A stretch of DNA of 64,000 bases. Source: Variovorax sp. CF079 (GTDB lineage: Bacteria > Pseudomonadota > Gammaproteobacteria > Burkholderiales > Burkholderiaceae_C). Of the stretch, positions 18,843 through 27,258 are shown one piece after another. The translations under genes and the position numbers were made by a program. Numbering within the stretch: the stretch's first letter is position 1; every line of letters starts with the position of its first letter. A model generated the notes under the pieces. It saw only the letters and a program-made list of their open reading frames with translations. It had not been told where the DNA came from and ran no database searches. The DNA is taken from positions 114,158-178,157 of the forward strand of contig NZ_FMZU01000018.1 of NCBI RefSeq assembly GCF_900101545.1, read 5' to 3'.

Positions 18843-20354
18843 TCAGGCGCTGCCCTTTCTCTTGTCGAGCGCCTGGCGCACCACCCCATAGCGCTGCAGC
18901 GTCCGCTCCCGCGCTTCGGCGTGGTCGACGATCGGCTTCGGATAGTTCTCGCCCAGCTTCACCCCGGCCGCTTCCAGCTCCAGCGGCTTGGCGGTCCATG
19001 GCGCGTGGATCGCCGCGTTGGGCAGCTTCGCGAGCTGCGGCAGGTAGCGGCGGATGAACTTGCCTTCGGGGTCGAAGCGCTCGCTTTGCGTCACGGGATT
19101 GAAGATCCGGAAGTAGGGCTGCGCATCGCAGCCGCTGGAGCTCGCCCACTGCCAGCCGCCGTTGTTCGACGACAGCTCGAAGTCGTTGAGGTGCAGCGCG
19201 AAGTAGCGCTCACCGCGCCGCCAGTCCAGCCCGAGGTCCTTGCACAGAAAGCTGGCCGCCACCATGCGCAGCCGGTTGTGCATGTAGCCGCTCTGGTTGA
19301 TTTGCGCCATCGCGGCGTCGACCAGCGGGTAGCCGGTCTGGCCCTGGCACCAGGCGTCGAACAGCAGGTCGGCGTGCTTGCCGTGATGCCACTGGATCTT
19401 GTCGTACTCCGGCCTGAAGCTGCGCGACTCGCCGCCCTCGGCCACATGCGGATGGTGGGCCAGGATCTGGAAATAGAAGTCGCGCCAGATCAGCTCGCCG
19501 AGCCAGGTCGCGGCGCCCGCGCCGCCCTGCTGCGAGAGCTGGTGCGCCATGCCCGCGAGCTGCCGGATCGAGACCGTGCCGAAGCGCAGGTGGACGCCCA
19601 GGTAGCTGGGGCCGCGCACCGCGGGGTAGTCGCGCGCCGTGTCGTAGCGGTCGATGCGCTGGAAGAAGTCGCCCACCAGTGCGGCGGCGCCCTGGCTGCC
19701 GGTCGGGATGTCGAGCTCGGCCAGATTGCTGGGCTCGAAGCCGATCTCCGCCAGTGTCGGCACCGGCGCGCTGAATTTCTCTGGCGCGGGCGCGAGCGCA
19801 TCGGCGTAGCCGCGCACGGGGTAGGGCTTCAGATAGAAGGCATCGACCTTGGCCAGCCAGGCGCGCCTGTAGGGCGTGAATACCGTGTAAGGCTGGCCGG
19901 TCTGGGTCAGCAGCTCGTCGCGTTCGAAGACGGCCTGGTCCTTGTGGGTGTGGAAGGCGATGCCGGCATTGGCGAGCGCGCCGAAAACCTTGGCGTCGCG
20001 CGCGAGGGCGTCGGGCTCGTCGTCGCGGTTCGCGAACACGGCCTGCACATCCAGCGCGCGCGCCAGCGGCGCGATTTCGTCCTCGGCCACCGCGTGGCGC
20101 ACGATCAGCCCGCCGCCCAGCGCGCGCAGCTCGGCATCGAGCTCGACCAGCGATTCGCGGATGAATTCCACGCGCCGGTCCACGCGCGGCAGCGCATCGA
20201 GGATCGCGCGGTCGAAGACAAACACGCAGACCACTTGCCGGCAATTGCGCAGCGCGTGGTAGAGCGCCGCGTTGTCGTCCACCCGGAGGTCGCGGCGGAA
20301 CCACATCAGGCCCTTGGGATAGCTTTTGTCGACGGCCAGTAAAATCGGCGGCAT
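18843..20354 (-). CDS. phrB: Deoxyribodipyrimidine photolyase
   Basis: 503 residues from the ATG at 20354. The N-terminal antenna domain begins LMWFRRDLRVDDNAALYHAL; the C-terminal FAD/DNA-binding domain has SYLGVHLRFGTVSIRQL, WRDFYFQILAHHP and the hallmark NNGGWQWASSSGCDAQPYFR. It repairs cyclobutane pyrimidine dimers using blue light. A start at 20384 would lie within yqgE; the one at 20354 shares the CATG palindrome with the yqgE start. Confidence 0.96.
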   Translation of the reverse strand: MPPILLAVDKSYPKGLMWFRRDLRVDDNAALYHALRNCRQVVCVFVFDRAILDALPRVDRRVEFIRESLVELDAELRALGGGLIVRHAVAEDEIAPLARALDVQAVFANRDDEPDALARDAKVFGALANAGIAFHTHKDQAVFERDELLTQTGQPYTVFTPYRRAWLAKVDAFYLKPYPVRGYADALAPAPEKFSAPVPTLAEIGFEPSNLAELDIPTGSQGAAALVGDFFQRIDRYDTARDYPAVRGPSYLGVHLRFGTVSIRQLAGMAHQLSQQGGAGAATWLGELIWRDFYFQILAHHPHVAEGGESRSFRPEYDKIQWHHGKHADLLFDAWCQGQTGYPLVDAAMAQINQSGYMHNRLRMVAASFLCKDLGLDWRRGERYFALHLNDFELSSNNGGWQWASSSGCDAQPYFRIFNPVTQSERFDPEGKFIRRYLPQLAKLPNAAIHAPWTAKPLELEAAGVKLGENYPKPIVDHAEARERTLQRYGVVRQALDKRKGSA

Positions 20355-20952
20355 GGCCTCCGATTCTGCCCCGATGAACCTCACGCATCACTTCCTGATT
20401 GCGATGCCGGGGCTGGAAGACAAGGCCTTCAGCCGCAGCGTGGTCTACCTCTGCGAACACAGCGAGCGCGGCGCGCTCGGCCTGGTGATCAACAAGCCCA
20501 GCGACATCAATCTCAAGGTGCTGTTCGAGAAGATCGAGCTCCACCTCTCGCGCCCCGAGCTCGGCAGCGCGCCCGTGTTCCAGGGCGGCCCGGTGCAGAC
20601 CGAGCGCGGCTTCGTGCTGCATGAGCCGGTGTTCTCCGATGCCGAGAGGCCCAACGAATCCGTCTACGCCTCGACCATGACCATTCCTGGCGGGCTGGAG
20701 ATGACCACTTCCAAGGACGTGCTGGAGGCCTTGGCCACCGGCGCCGGCCCGCGCAAGGTGCTGGTCTCGCTCGGCTACGCGGCCTGGGGCGAGGGCCAGC
20801 TCGAATCCGAACTGGCCGAGAACAGCTGGCTCACGGTGGTTGCCGACCCGGCGGTGATCTTCGACACGCCGATCGAGCAGCGCTACGACCGGGCCCTGTC
20901 GCTGCTGGGCCTCGAGGCCTGGACGCTGTCGCCCGACGCGGGGCATGCGTGA
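20353..20952 (+). CDS. yqgE: YqgE/AlgH family protein
   Basis: 199 residues from the ATG at 20353, or 192 from the ATG at 20374 (MNLTHHFLIAMPGL), which matches the E. coli start. The family signature includes GALGLVINKP, FQGGPV and GYAAWGEGQLESEL. Its biochemical role is unknown; AlgH was named for alginate regulation in Pseudomonas. It heads the conserved run yqgE-ruvX-pyrR-pyrB-pyrC'. Its start codon overlaps that of photolyase on the opposite strand, so any promoter must lie inside photolyase coding DNA. Confidence 0.93.
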   Translation: MASDSAPMNLTHHFLIAMPGLEDKAFSRSVVYLCEHSERGALGLVINKPSDINLKVLFEKIELHLSRPELGSAPVFQGGPVQTERGFVLHEPVFSDAERPNESVYASTMTIPGGLEMTTSKDVLEALATGAGPRKVLVSLGYAAWGEGQLESELAENSWLTVVADPAVIFDTPIEQRYDRALSLLGLEAWTLSPDAGHA

Positions 20953-20963
20953 GGGTTTTGGCG

Positions 20964-21386
20964 ATGCCTGACAGCGCTGCCCCTCCTGCTTCCGTTCCCT
21001 CCCATTTCCAAAGCTTCCTGGCCTTCGACTTCGGGCAGAAGCGCACCGGTGTCGCGAGCGGCAACCGGCTGTTGAAGAGCGCCACGCCGCAAGCCACCAT
21101 CAAGGCCGAGGGCGACGCACGCTTTGCCCAGGTCGAAGCCCGCATCCGCGAGTGGCAGCCCGACGCTCTGGTGGTCGGCGTTCCCTACCACCCCGACGGC
21201 GCGCCGCACGACAACACCCGGGCCGCCCAGCGCTTCGCCCGCCAGCTGAGAGGCCGCTTCGGGCTGCCCGTCTACGAGGTCGACGAGCGCTACAGCACAA
21301 CCGAGGCGCTGGCCTCGGGTGCGCGCGATGCCGATGCCGCGTCGGCCTGCATCATTCTTGAACAGTTCCTGAGGAGCCTTCCGTGA
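20964..21386 (+). CDS. ruvX: Putative pre-16S rRNA nuclease / Holliday junction resolvase YqgF
   Basis: 140 residues from the ATG at 20964, which has a GAGGG site 8 bases upstream; a GTG at 20949 is the alternative. RNase H-like fold with FLAFDFGQKRTGVASG, VVGVPYHPDG and the DERYSTTEA motif containing the catalytic acidic residues. YqgF is needed for 16S rRNA 5'-end maturation. It overlaps the pyrR start by four bases. Confidence 0.95.
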   Translation: MPDSAAPPASVPSHFQSFLAFDFGQKRTGVASGNRLLKSATPQATIKAEGDARFAQVEARIREWQPDALVVGVPYHPDGAPHDNTRAAQRFARQLRGRFGLPVYEVDERYSTTEALASGARDADAASACIILEQFLRSLP

Positions 21387-21877
21387 ACTCCATTCCCGAC
21401 GCCGAAGCGCTCTACCTCGAGCTGCTGCGCGGCGTGAAATCCCTGATGCGGCCCGACACCCGCCCGGTCGGCATCACCTCCGGCGGTGCCTGGCTGGTCG
21501 AGCGGCTGCAGAAGGACTTGGGGCTGCCGGGCGCGCCCGGCACCATCTCCTCGGCCATGCACCGCGACGACTTCGCGCGCCGGGGCCTGGCCGCGAGCGC
21601 GCAGACCCATCTGCCCTTCGACGTCAATGGCGCCGACGTGCTGCTGCTCGACGACGTGCTCTACACCGGCCGCACCCTGCGCGCGGTGCTCAACGAGCTG
21701 TTCGACTTCGGCCGGCCAGCCTGCGTGCGGCTGGCGGTGCTGGTCGACCGCGGCGGGCGCGAGCTGCCGGTGGCGGCCGACTTCGCCGCGGCCAAGCTCG
21801 AGCTACCCGCCGAGCAATCGCTCGCCCTCGCGCATGACGACAAAGGCGTATTCAGCTTCAAAGTGGAAAAAGCCTGA
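21383..21877 (+). CDS. pyrR: PyrR bifunctional pyrimidine regulator / uracil phosphoribosyltransferase
   Basis: 164 residues from a GTG start with a GAGGAG site at 21371. A type I phosphoribosyltransferase with the PRPP loop VLLLDDVLYTGRTLRA. In Gram-positives PyrR binds pyr mRNA to attenuate transcription; in pseudomonads and relatives its regulatory role is less clear. Here it overlaps both ruvX and pyrB, so no leader RNA or attenuator exists immediately before pyrB. Confidence 0.94.
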   Translation: MNSIPDAEALYLELLRGVKSLMRPDTRPVGITSGGAWLVERLQKDLGLPGAPGTISSAMHRDDFARRGLAASAQTHLPFDVNGADVLLLDDVLYTGRTLRAVLNELFDFGRPACVRLAVLVDRGGRELPVAADFAAAKLELPAEQSLALAHDDKGVFSFKVEKA

Positions 21878-22839
21878 TGCTCTATAAACGCAACCCCCAA
21901 CTCAACAAGAACGGCGAGCTGATCCACCTGCTCTCGATCGAGGGTCTGCCGAAGGACATCGTCACCCACATCCTCGACACCGCCGCCAACTTCACCAGCG
22001 TGAGCGACCGCGAGGTGAAGAAGGTGCCGCTACTGCGCGGCAAGAGCGTGTTCAACCTCTTCTTCGAGAACTCGACCCGCACCCGCACTACCTTCGAGAT
22101 CGCGGCCAAGCGGCTGTCGGCCGACGTCATCAACCTCGACATCGCGCGCTCGTCGGCGACCAAGGGCGAATCGCTGCTCGACACCATCGCCAACCTGAGC
22201 GCGATGGCGGCCGACCTGTTCGTGGTGCGCCACAGCGAATCGGGTGCGCCCTACCTGATCGCGCAACATGTCGCCCCGCACGTGCACGTGGTGAATGCCG
22301 GCGACGGCCGCCACGCGCACCCGACGCAGGGGCTGCTCGACATGTACACGATCCGCCACTACAAGAAGGACTTTTCCAACCTCACGGTGGCGATCGTCGG
22401 TGACGTGCTGCACTCGCGCGTGGCGCGCTCCGACATCCACGGCCTCACCACGCTGGGCTGCGCCGAGGTGCGCGTGGTCGGCCCCAAGACGCTGGTGCCG
22501 GGCGACATGGCGCAGATGGGCGTGCGCGTGTGCCACACGCTCGAGGAAGGCATCAAGGACTGCGACGTGATCATCATGCTGCGGCTGCAGAACGAGCGCA
22601 TGAGCGGCGCGCTGCTGCCTTCGTCGCAGGAATTCTTCAAGACCTACGGCCTCACGCCCGAGAAGCTGCAGCTCGCCAAGCCCGATGCGATCGTGATGCA
22701 TCCGGGGCCGATCAACCGCGGCGTCGAGATCGACTCGGCCGTGGTCGACGGCCGGCAGAGCGTGATCCTGCCGCAGGTCACATTCGGCATCGCGGTGCGC
22801 ATGGCCGTGATGAGCATCGTCGCCGGAAACGAAGCATGA
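21877..22839 (+). CDS. pyrB: Aspartate carbamoyltransferase catalytic subunit
   Basis: 320 residues with the carbamoyl-phosphate motif FFENSTRTRTTFEIA, the HPTQGLLD motif and MLRLQNERM in the aspartate domain. It makes carbamoyl-aspartate, the committed pyrimidine step. The start overlaps the pyrR stop (TGATG), and the pyrC' start overlaps its stop (ATGA). There is no pyrI; in this gene arrangement the inactive dihydroorotase-like partner takes the structural role. Confidence 0.98.
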   Translation: MLYKRNPQLNKNGELIHLLSIEGLPKDIVTHILDTAANFTSVSDREVKKVPLLRGKSVFNLFFENSTRTRTTFEIAAKRLSADVINLDIARSSATKGESLLDTIANLSAMAADLFVVRHSESGAPYLIAQHVAPHVHVVNAGDGRHAHPTQGLLDMYTIRHYKKDFSNLTVAIVGDVLHSRVARSDIHGLTTLGCAEVRVVGPKTLVPGDMAQMGVRVCHTLEEGIKDCDVIIMLRLQNERMSGALLPSSQEFFKTYGLTPEKLQLAKPDAIVMHPGPINRGVEIDSAVVDGRQSVILPQVTFGIAVRMAVMSIVAGNEA

Positions 22840-24107
22840 AAATCCTGATCACCAATGGGCGCGTCATCGATCCTGCGTCGGGCATCGACCGCCAGGCCGA
22901 CGTGGCCATCGCCGACGGCAAGGTGCTCGCCATCGGCAGCACACCCGCCGACTTCCGCGCCGACCGCACGCTCGATGCCCAGGGCTGCCTCGTCGTGCCC
23001 GGCCTGGTCGACCTGGCCGCGCGGCTGCGCGAACCCGGCTACGAGCACGAAGGCATGCTCGAAAGCGAGATGGCCGCGGCGGTGGCCGGCGGCGTCACCA
23101 GCCTGGTCTGCCCGCCCGACACCGACCCCGTGCTCGACGAGCCCGGCCTGGTCGAGATGCTCAAGTTCCGCGCCGAGAAGATGCAGAGCGCGCGCCTGTT
23201 CCCGCTCGGCGCGCTCACGCGCGGCCTCGCCGGTGAAGTGCTCACCGAAATGGCCGAGCTCACCGAGGCCGGTTGCATCGGCTTCGGCCAGGCCGACATC
23301 CCGCTGGGCAACACGCAGGTGCTGCAGCGCGCGTTGCTCTACGCCAGCACCTTCGGCTACACCGTGTGGCTGCGCCCGCAGGACCGCGACCTGGGCAAGG
23401 GCGTGGCCGCCAGCGGCCCGCTCGCCACGCGGCTCGGCTTGGCCGGCGTGCCGGTCGCGGCCGAAACGATCGCGATCTTCACCATCGTCGAACTCATGCG
23501 CAGCACCGGCGCGCGCGTGCACCTGTGCCGCCTGTCGAGCGCGGCCGGCGTGGCCCTGGTGCGCGCCGCCAAGGCCGAAGGCCTGCCGCTCAGCTGCGAC
23601 GTCAGCATCAACTCGCTGCACCTGGCCGACACCGACATCGGCTACTTCGACAGCCGCGCGCGGCTCAACCCGCCGCTGCGCCAGCAGCGCGACCGCGATG
23701 CACTTTCCGCCGGGCTGGCCGACGGCACTATCGACGCGCTGGTGTCCGATCACACGCCGGTGGAGGCCGATGCCAAGACCCTGCCTTTCGCCGAAAGCGA
23801 GCCGGGCGCGACGGGGCTCGAACTGCTGCTGCCGCTGGCCTTGCAATGGGGCGAGCAGAGCGGCGCCGGACTGGCGCGCGCGATCGAGGTCGTGAGCGCG
23901 GCGCCGGCAAAGCTGATCGGCGTCGAGGAAGCGGGCCGGCTGTCGCCGGGCCTGGCCGCCGACCTCTGCGTCGTCGATCCCGCGCTCGAATGGCAGGTAC
24001 GGCCCGAGGCGCTGCGCAGCCAGGGCAAGCACACGCCCTTCGGCGGCTACGCGCTGCGCGGGCAGGCGCGCTTCACGCTGGTGGACGGACGGCTGGTCCA
24101 CGGCTGA
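22836..24107 (+). CDS. pyrC': Dihydroorotase-like protein lacking metal ligands (PyrC', PyrX)
   Basis: 423 residues of amidohydrolase fold, starting in a four-base overlap with pyrB. Active type I dihydroorotases carry PGxxDxHVHxREPG; here it reads PGLVDLAARLREPG, so the HxH zinc ligands are Ala61 and Arg63. The later histidines are also gone: HLCRLSSA instead of the usual ...HVS..., SCDVSINSLHL instead of ...TPHH..., and SDHTPVEAD lacking the final His of TDHAPH. In Pseudomonas the equivalent pyrC' product has no dihydroorotase activity but is required to assemble active aspartate carbamoyltransferase. The true dihydroorotase must lie elsewhere on the chromosome. Confidence 0.93.
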   Translation: MKILITNGRVIDPASGIDRQADVAIADGKVLAIGSTPADFRADRTLDAQGCLVVPGLVDLAARLREPGYEHEGMLESEMAAAVAGGVTSLVCPPDTDPVLDEPGLVEMLKFRAEKMQSARLFPLGALTRGLAGEVLTEMAELTEAGCIGFGQADIPLGNTQVLQRALLYASTFGYTVWLRPQDRDLGKGVAASGPLATRLGLAGVPVAAETIAIFTIVELMRSTGARVHLCRLSSAAGVALVRAAKAEGLPLSCDVSINSLHLADTDIGYFDSRARLNPPLRQQRDRDALSAGLADGTIDALVSDHTPVEADAKTLPFAESEPGATGLELLLPLALQWGEQSGAGLARAIEVVSAAPAKLIGVEEAGRLSPGLAADLCVVDPALEWQVRPEALRSQGKHTPFGGYALRGQARFTLVDGRLVHG

Positions 24108-24125
24108 CCGGGGGAACACCGCGCG

Positions 24126-24869
24126 ATGCAGGCCCTGTCCGCCTTCCTGAAGCTGGTGCGCGCCCTGGCTCACGCGCATGTCGGCTGGTGGACCATCCGC
24201 AGCCAATTCCACAAGCTCTCGCCCGCGGAGCGCGAGCAGCGCGTGCAGCAGTGGGCCGAGCGCATGCTGACCCTGATGGGCATCCGCCTCGTGGTGCAGG
24301 GCACGCCGCCGACCCACGGGCCGGTGCTGATGGTGAGCAACCACCTCTCGTGGCTCGACATCCTCGCCATCCACGCGGCGCGCCACGTGCGTTTCGTCTC
24401 CAAGGCGAACGTGCAGTACTGGCCGCTGATCGGCACGCTGTCGAACGGTGCCGGCTCTCTGTATATCGAGCGCGAACGCCGCCGCGATGCGCTGCGCGTG
24501 GTGCACCACATGACCGAGGCGCTGAAGAACGGCGACCTGATCGCGGTGTTCCCCGAGGGCACCACCAGCGACGGCAGCAGCGTGCTGCCCTTCCACGCCA
24601 ACCTGCTGCAGGCCGCCATCTCCTCGGGCGCGCCGGTGCAGCCCATCGCGCTGCGTTTTGCCGATGCCGCCACCGGCGAAACCAGCCAGGCGCCGCGCTA
24701 CATCGACGACGACAACTTGGCCAGCTCGCTGTGGCAGGTGCTGAAGGCGCCGCCGCTGCTGGCGATCGTGCGCTTCGGCGAGCCCCAGCCTGCCTGGGGC
24801 CGCGATCGCCGCGCCTGGGCGCTTTCGCTGCATGCCGACGTGCAGGCGCTGCGCCGCCAGACGCACTGA
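24126..24869 (+). CDS. plsC: 1-acyl-sn-glycerol-3-phosphate acyltransferase
   Basis: 247 residues with the acyltransferase motifs NHLSWLD (HX4D, near residue 78) and VFPEGTTSDG, and an N-terminal hydrophobic region. It makes phosphatidic acid at the inner membrane. It lies 18 bases after pyrC' in the same run, an arrangement common in Comamonadaceae. Confidence 0.93.
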   Translation: MQALSAFLKLVRALAHAHVGWWTIRSQFHKLSPAEREQRVQQWAERMLTLMGIRLVVQGTPPTHGPVLMVSNHLSWLDILAIHAARHVRFVSKANVQYWPLIGTLSNGAGSLYIERERRRDALRVVHHMTEALKNGDLIAVFPEGTTSDGSSVLPFHANLLQAAISSGAPVQPIALRFADAATGETSQAPRYIDDDNLASSLWQVLKAPPLLAIVRFGEPQPAWGRDRRAWALSLHADVQALRRQTH

Positions 24870-24878
24870 GCAGCCAGC

Positions 24879-24906
24879 AAAAAAACAGCGCCCCGTTGGG
24901 CGCTGT
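24879..24906 (-). terminator. Rho-independent terminator for the MocR-type regulator
   Basis: ACAGCGCC and GGCGCTGT form a perfect 8-bp stem around CCGTTG. A run of seven A begins at 24879 on the plus strand, which is a U-tract downstream of the stem on the minus strand, so it fits termination of leftward transcription. A second hairpin, CGGCGC/GCGCCG, lies at 24911-24926. Confidence 0.75.
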
Positions 24907-25023
24907 GCAACGGCGCCGTAGCGCCGGGAGGAGGAACTGAATGTGCAAGCAGGTTAGCCGTCGCCCCCCTCCCGCCCTGCCGGAGAAGGCAATGCGCGCA
25001 CGTGGGCGTTGGCCTACAGGGCG

Positions 25024-26415
25024 CTACATCACCGTGGCGTGCGGATGCAGCGGATGGGCCAGCGTGTCGGCGATCAGGCGCAGCGCGTGGTCGCACGCCT
25101 CCCGCGACATCGGCCCGCCGAGGCAGATGCGCACCGCCTCCGGCGGGGTGCCGTCGGTGGAGAAGGCCGCGCTGGCGACCACGCCGACGTTCTGCGTGCG
25201 CAGGTAGGAAGCGAACTCGACCGGGCTCCAGGCGGAGGAAAGCGGCAGCCACAGATGGAAGCCCTCGCTCTGCGCGGCGATGCCGTGCGCGCCCAGGTGC
25301 CGGCTGGCCAGGGCCTGCCGGACGGTGGACTCGGCGCGGATGGCCTGCAGCATGGCGTCGGCCGTGCCGTCTTCCACCCACAGCGTGGTCAGCGCGTTCG
25401 TGATGGGCGATGACATCACGGTGGTCGCGCGCATCGCGCCGGCCAGCCGCTGCGACTGCCGCGCGCCGGGGGAGCGCACGTAGGCGCTGCGCAGGCCCGC
25501 GCCCAGGGTCTTCGAGAAGCCGGTGATGTAGTAGGTCAGTTCCGGCGCCAGGGTGGCGATGGCGGGCGGCACCTGCCGCGGCAGCATCGCGTAGGCGTCG
25601 TCCTCGATGATCGGAATGGCGTAGCGCAGCGCGATGTCGGCCAGCGCCTCGCGGCGTGCGCGCGACATGGTGGCCGTGGTCGGGTTGTTGAGCGTGGGGT
25701 TGCAGTACAGCGCCTTCGGTCGCAGCGTCTTGCAGGCATGCTCGAAGGACTCGCCCATCGGCCCCTCCTCGTCGAGCGGCAGGGCATGCAGCTGGATGCC
25801 GAGCTGGGTCGCGATCGCCTTCACGCCGGGGTAGGTCAGCGCTTCCACGCAGATCAGCTCGCCCGGTCGCGCGAGCTGCGAGAACAGCGCGGTGAGCACG
25901 CTGTGGATGCCGGGGCACACGAGGATCTGGTCCAGCCGGCAATCGGGAACGCGGGGCCGGATCCACTGCATGCCGGCTTCGCGGTCGCGCGCCGTGCCGC
26001 CGAAGTCCTGATAGCGCAGCAGTTCGTACATGCCGGCTTCGGCCATGACGCGGCCGGCGCTCTCGCTCATTCGTTCCAACAGCGCCGCATCCTGCGGCTC
26101 GGGCGGCAGGTTCATCGTCATTTCGGCGCCGCCACCGCCGCGCAGCGGAAGGCTCGGGCTGCCGCCGCGGATGAAGGTGCCGGTGCCCGAGCGCGAATCG
26201 ATCAGCCCGCGCTTGCGCGCCTCTGCATAGCCGCGTGCAACGGTCGTGTAGTTGAGATGCAGATCGGCCGCCAGGTCGCGCAGCGTGGGCAGCTTGTCGC
26301 GCGCGATCAGGCGGCCGGTGCGGATGTCGTCGGCGATCAGGTCGGCCAGCAGCAGGTAGGCCGGCTTGTTGCTGCTCTCCAGGCGCTTTTGCCATTGCTG
26401 GGTGGTCTTGCTCAT
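25024..26415 (-). CDS. MocR-type GntR regulator with PLP aminotransferase domain
   Basis: 463 residues from the ATG at 26415 (MSKTTQQWQKRLESSNKPAY). Residues ~15-85 are a GntR winged helix-turn-helix (LPTLRDLAADLHLNYTTVAR, GLIDSRSGTGTFIRGG). The rest is a fold-type I aminotransferase domain, with NPTLNNPTTATMS, a DDAYAML motif and the PLP-lysine segment YYITGFSKTLGAGLR. MocR proteins are usually transcription factors that sense PLP or an amino compound. It is divergent from the Nit1C cluster, with repeat elements between, which makes it the likely regulator of that cluster and of itself. Confidence 0.93.
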   Translation of the reverse strand: MSKTTQQWQKRLESSNKPAYLLLADLIADDIRTGRLIARDKLPTLRDLAADLHLNYTTVARGYAEARKRGLIDSRSGTGTFIRGGSPSLPLRGGGGAEMTMNLPPEPQDAALLERMSESAGRVMAEAGMYELLRYQDFGGTARDREAGMQWIRPRVPDCRLDQILVCPGIHSVLTALFSQLARPGELICVEALTYPGVKAIATQLGIQLHALPLDEEGPMGESFEHACKTLRPKALYCNPTLNNPTTATMSRARREALADIALRYAIPIIEDDAYAMLPRQVPPAIATLAPELTYYITGFSKTLGAGLRSAYVRSPGARQSQRLAGAMRATTVMSSPITNALTTLWVEDGTADAMLQAIRAESTVRQALASRHLGAHGIAAQSEGFHLWLPLSSAWSPVEFASYLRTQNVGVVASAAFSTDGTPPEAVRICLGGPMSREACDHALRLIADTLAHPLHPHATVM

Positions 26416-26761
26416 GGGGTGGTTGATCGCATGGGTTGATTGCATGGGCGCAGCACATTCGACGCATGAAGCGTGCCGGGCTTCTCTGGCCCGGATGCAT
26501 TGATCGCGTGCATGCAGGTCCATTGATCGGGTGCATTGATTGCATGGCGGGTGCCTCAATCGAGTGCAAAAGCGGCCACCTGAACCTCGTCCGGCGGCCC
26601 TTTGGCGGGCCTCGGAATTTTTTTGCCGGGCCGCAGGCCGCACCGCTTCTCGTTGATCGCGACTTGATCGCAAACAGGCCGCCGGCCAGTGGCACAGAGC
26701 GTGCGAAATCGAAGGGCGCGCAACCCACCGATCAACGTCTTTTCCTCTACCGGAGTACCTC
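26416..26761. promoter_or_regulatory. Divergent intergenic region with an array of TTGATYGC repeats
   Basis: In this 346-base gene-free stretch TTGAT followed by CGC, TGC or CGG occurs on the plus strand at 26423, 26436, 26500, 26523, 26536, 26653 and 26664, plus TCAAT at 26556. Several copies extend to TTGATYGSRTGCAT. Pair spacings are 13, 23, 13 and 11 bases, near whole or two helical turns. Such direct repeats are the usual form of MocR operators. The region also carries CTTTGGCGGGCCTCGG, but no convincing -35/-10 pair was seen for either gene. Confidence 0.65.
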
Positions 26762-27244
26762 ATGCCCAAAGTCCTCAAACCCGCGAACGCCGCCGGCGAA
26801 CACCTCGTCGACTACGAAGAAAAAGTCTTCCAAGACGTGAAGGCAGAAGCGGGCGAGAAAGCGCTCGTCACCTTCCACACGGTCGCCTTCGAAGGCTCGA
26901 TCGGCTTCGTCAACCTGCTGCAGGCCACGCGCCTCAAGCGCAAGGGCTTCGAGACTTCCATCCTGCTGTACGGCCCCGGCGTCACGCTGGGCGTGCAGCG
27001 CGGCTTTCCGACGCTCGGCGACGAAGCTTTTCCGGGCCACCAGAACTTCAACAAGCAGATCACCAAGTTCATGGAAGAGGGCGGCAAGGTCTACGCCTGC
27101 CGCTTCGCGCTGCAGGCGCTGTACGGCCATGGCGAAGGCGCGCTGATCCCGGGCATCAGGCCGATCAATCCGCTCGACGTGCTCGACATCATCCTGCTGC
27201 ATCGCAAGGCCAACGCCTTTATTTTGGACACCTGGACGCTGTGA
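26762..27244 (+). CDS. MSMEG_0572/Sll0783 family nitrogen-starvation protein (Nit1C cluster)
   Basis: 160 residues starting at the ATG at 26762 after CGGAGT. It matches in length and features the MSMEG_0572 family (central segment LLQATRLKRKGFETSILLYG and the C-terminal LDIILLHRKANAFILDTWTL). No catalytic motif is obvious; the fold looks DsrE-like (small alpha/beta). The Synechocystis homologue Sll0783 is induced under nitrogen starvation and affects PHB accumulation. It is the first gene of the eight-gene cluster and ends 14 bases before the nitrilase. Confidence 0.9.
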   Translation: MPKVLKPANAAGEHLVDYEEKVFQDVKAEAGEKALVTFHTVAFEGSIGFVNLLQATRLKRKGFETSILLYGPGVTLGVQRGFPTLGDEAFPGHQNFNKQITKFMEEGGKVYACRFALQALYGHGEGALIPGIRPINPLDVLDIILLHRKANAFILDTWTL

Positions 27245-27258
27245 ACCGGGGCGCTGCC

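Noticed and set aside
12887..18889. 2000-codon open frame on the minus strand across chpA
   Set aside because: Runs antisense to a clearly coding, domain-rich chpA and has a His/Arg/Leu-rich composition; it is a by-product of high-GC third-position bias.
22836..24107. Annotating pyrC' as an active dihydroorotase
   Set aside because: The HxH zinc ligands and other catalytic histidines are replaced, so activity is not supported.
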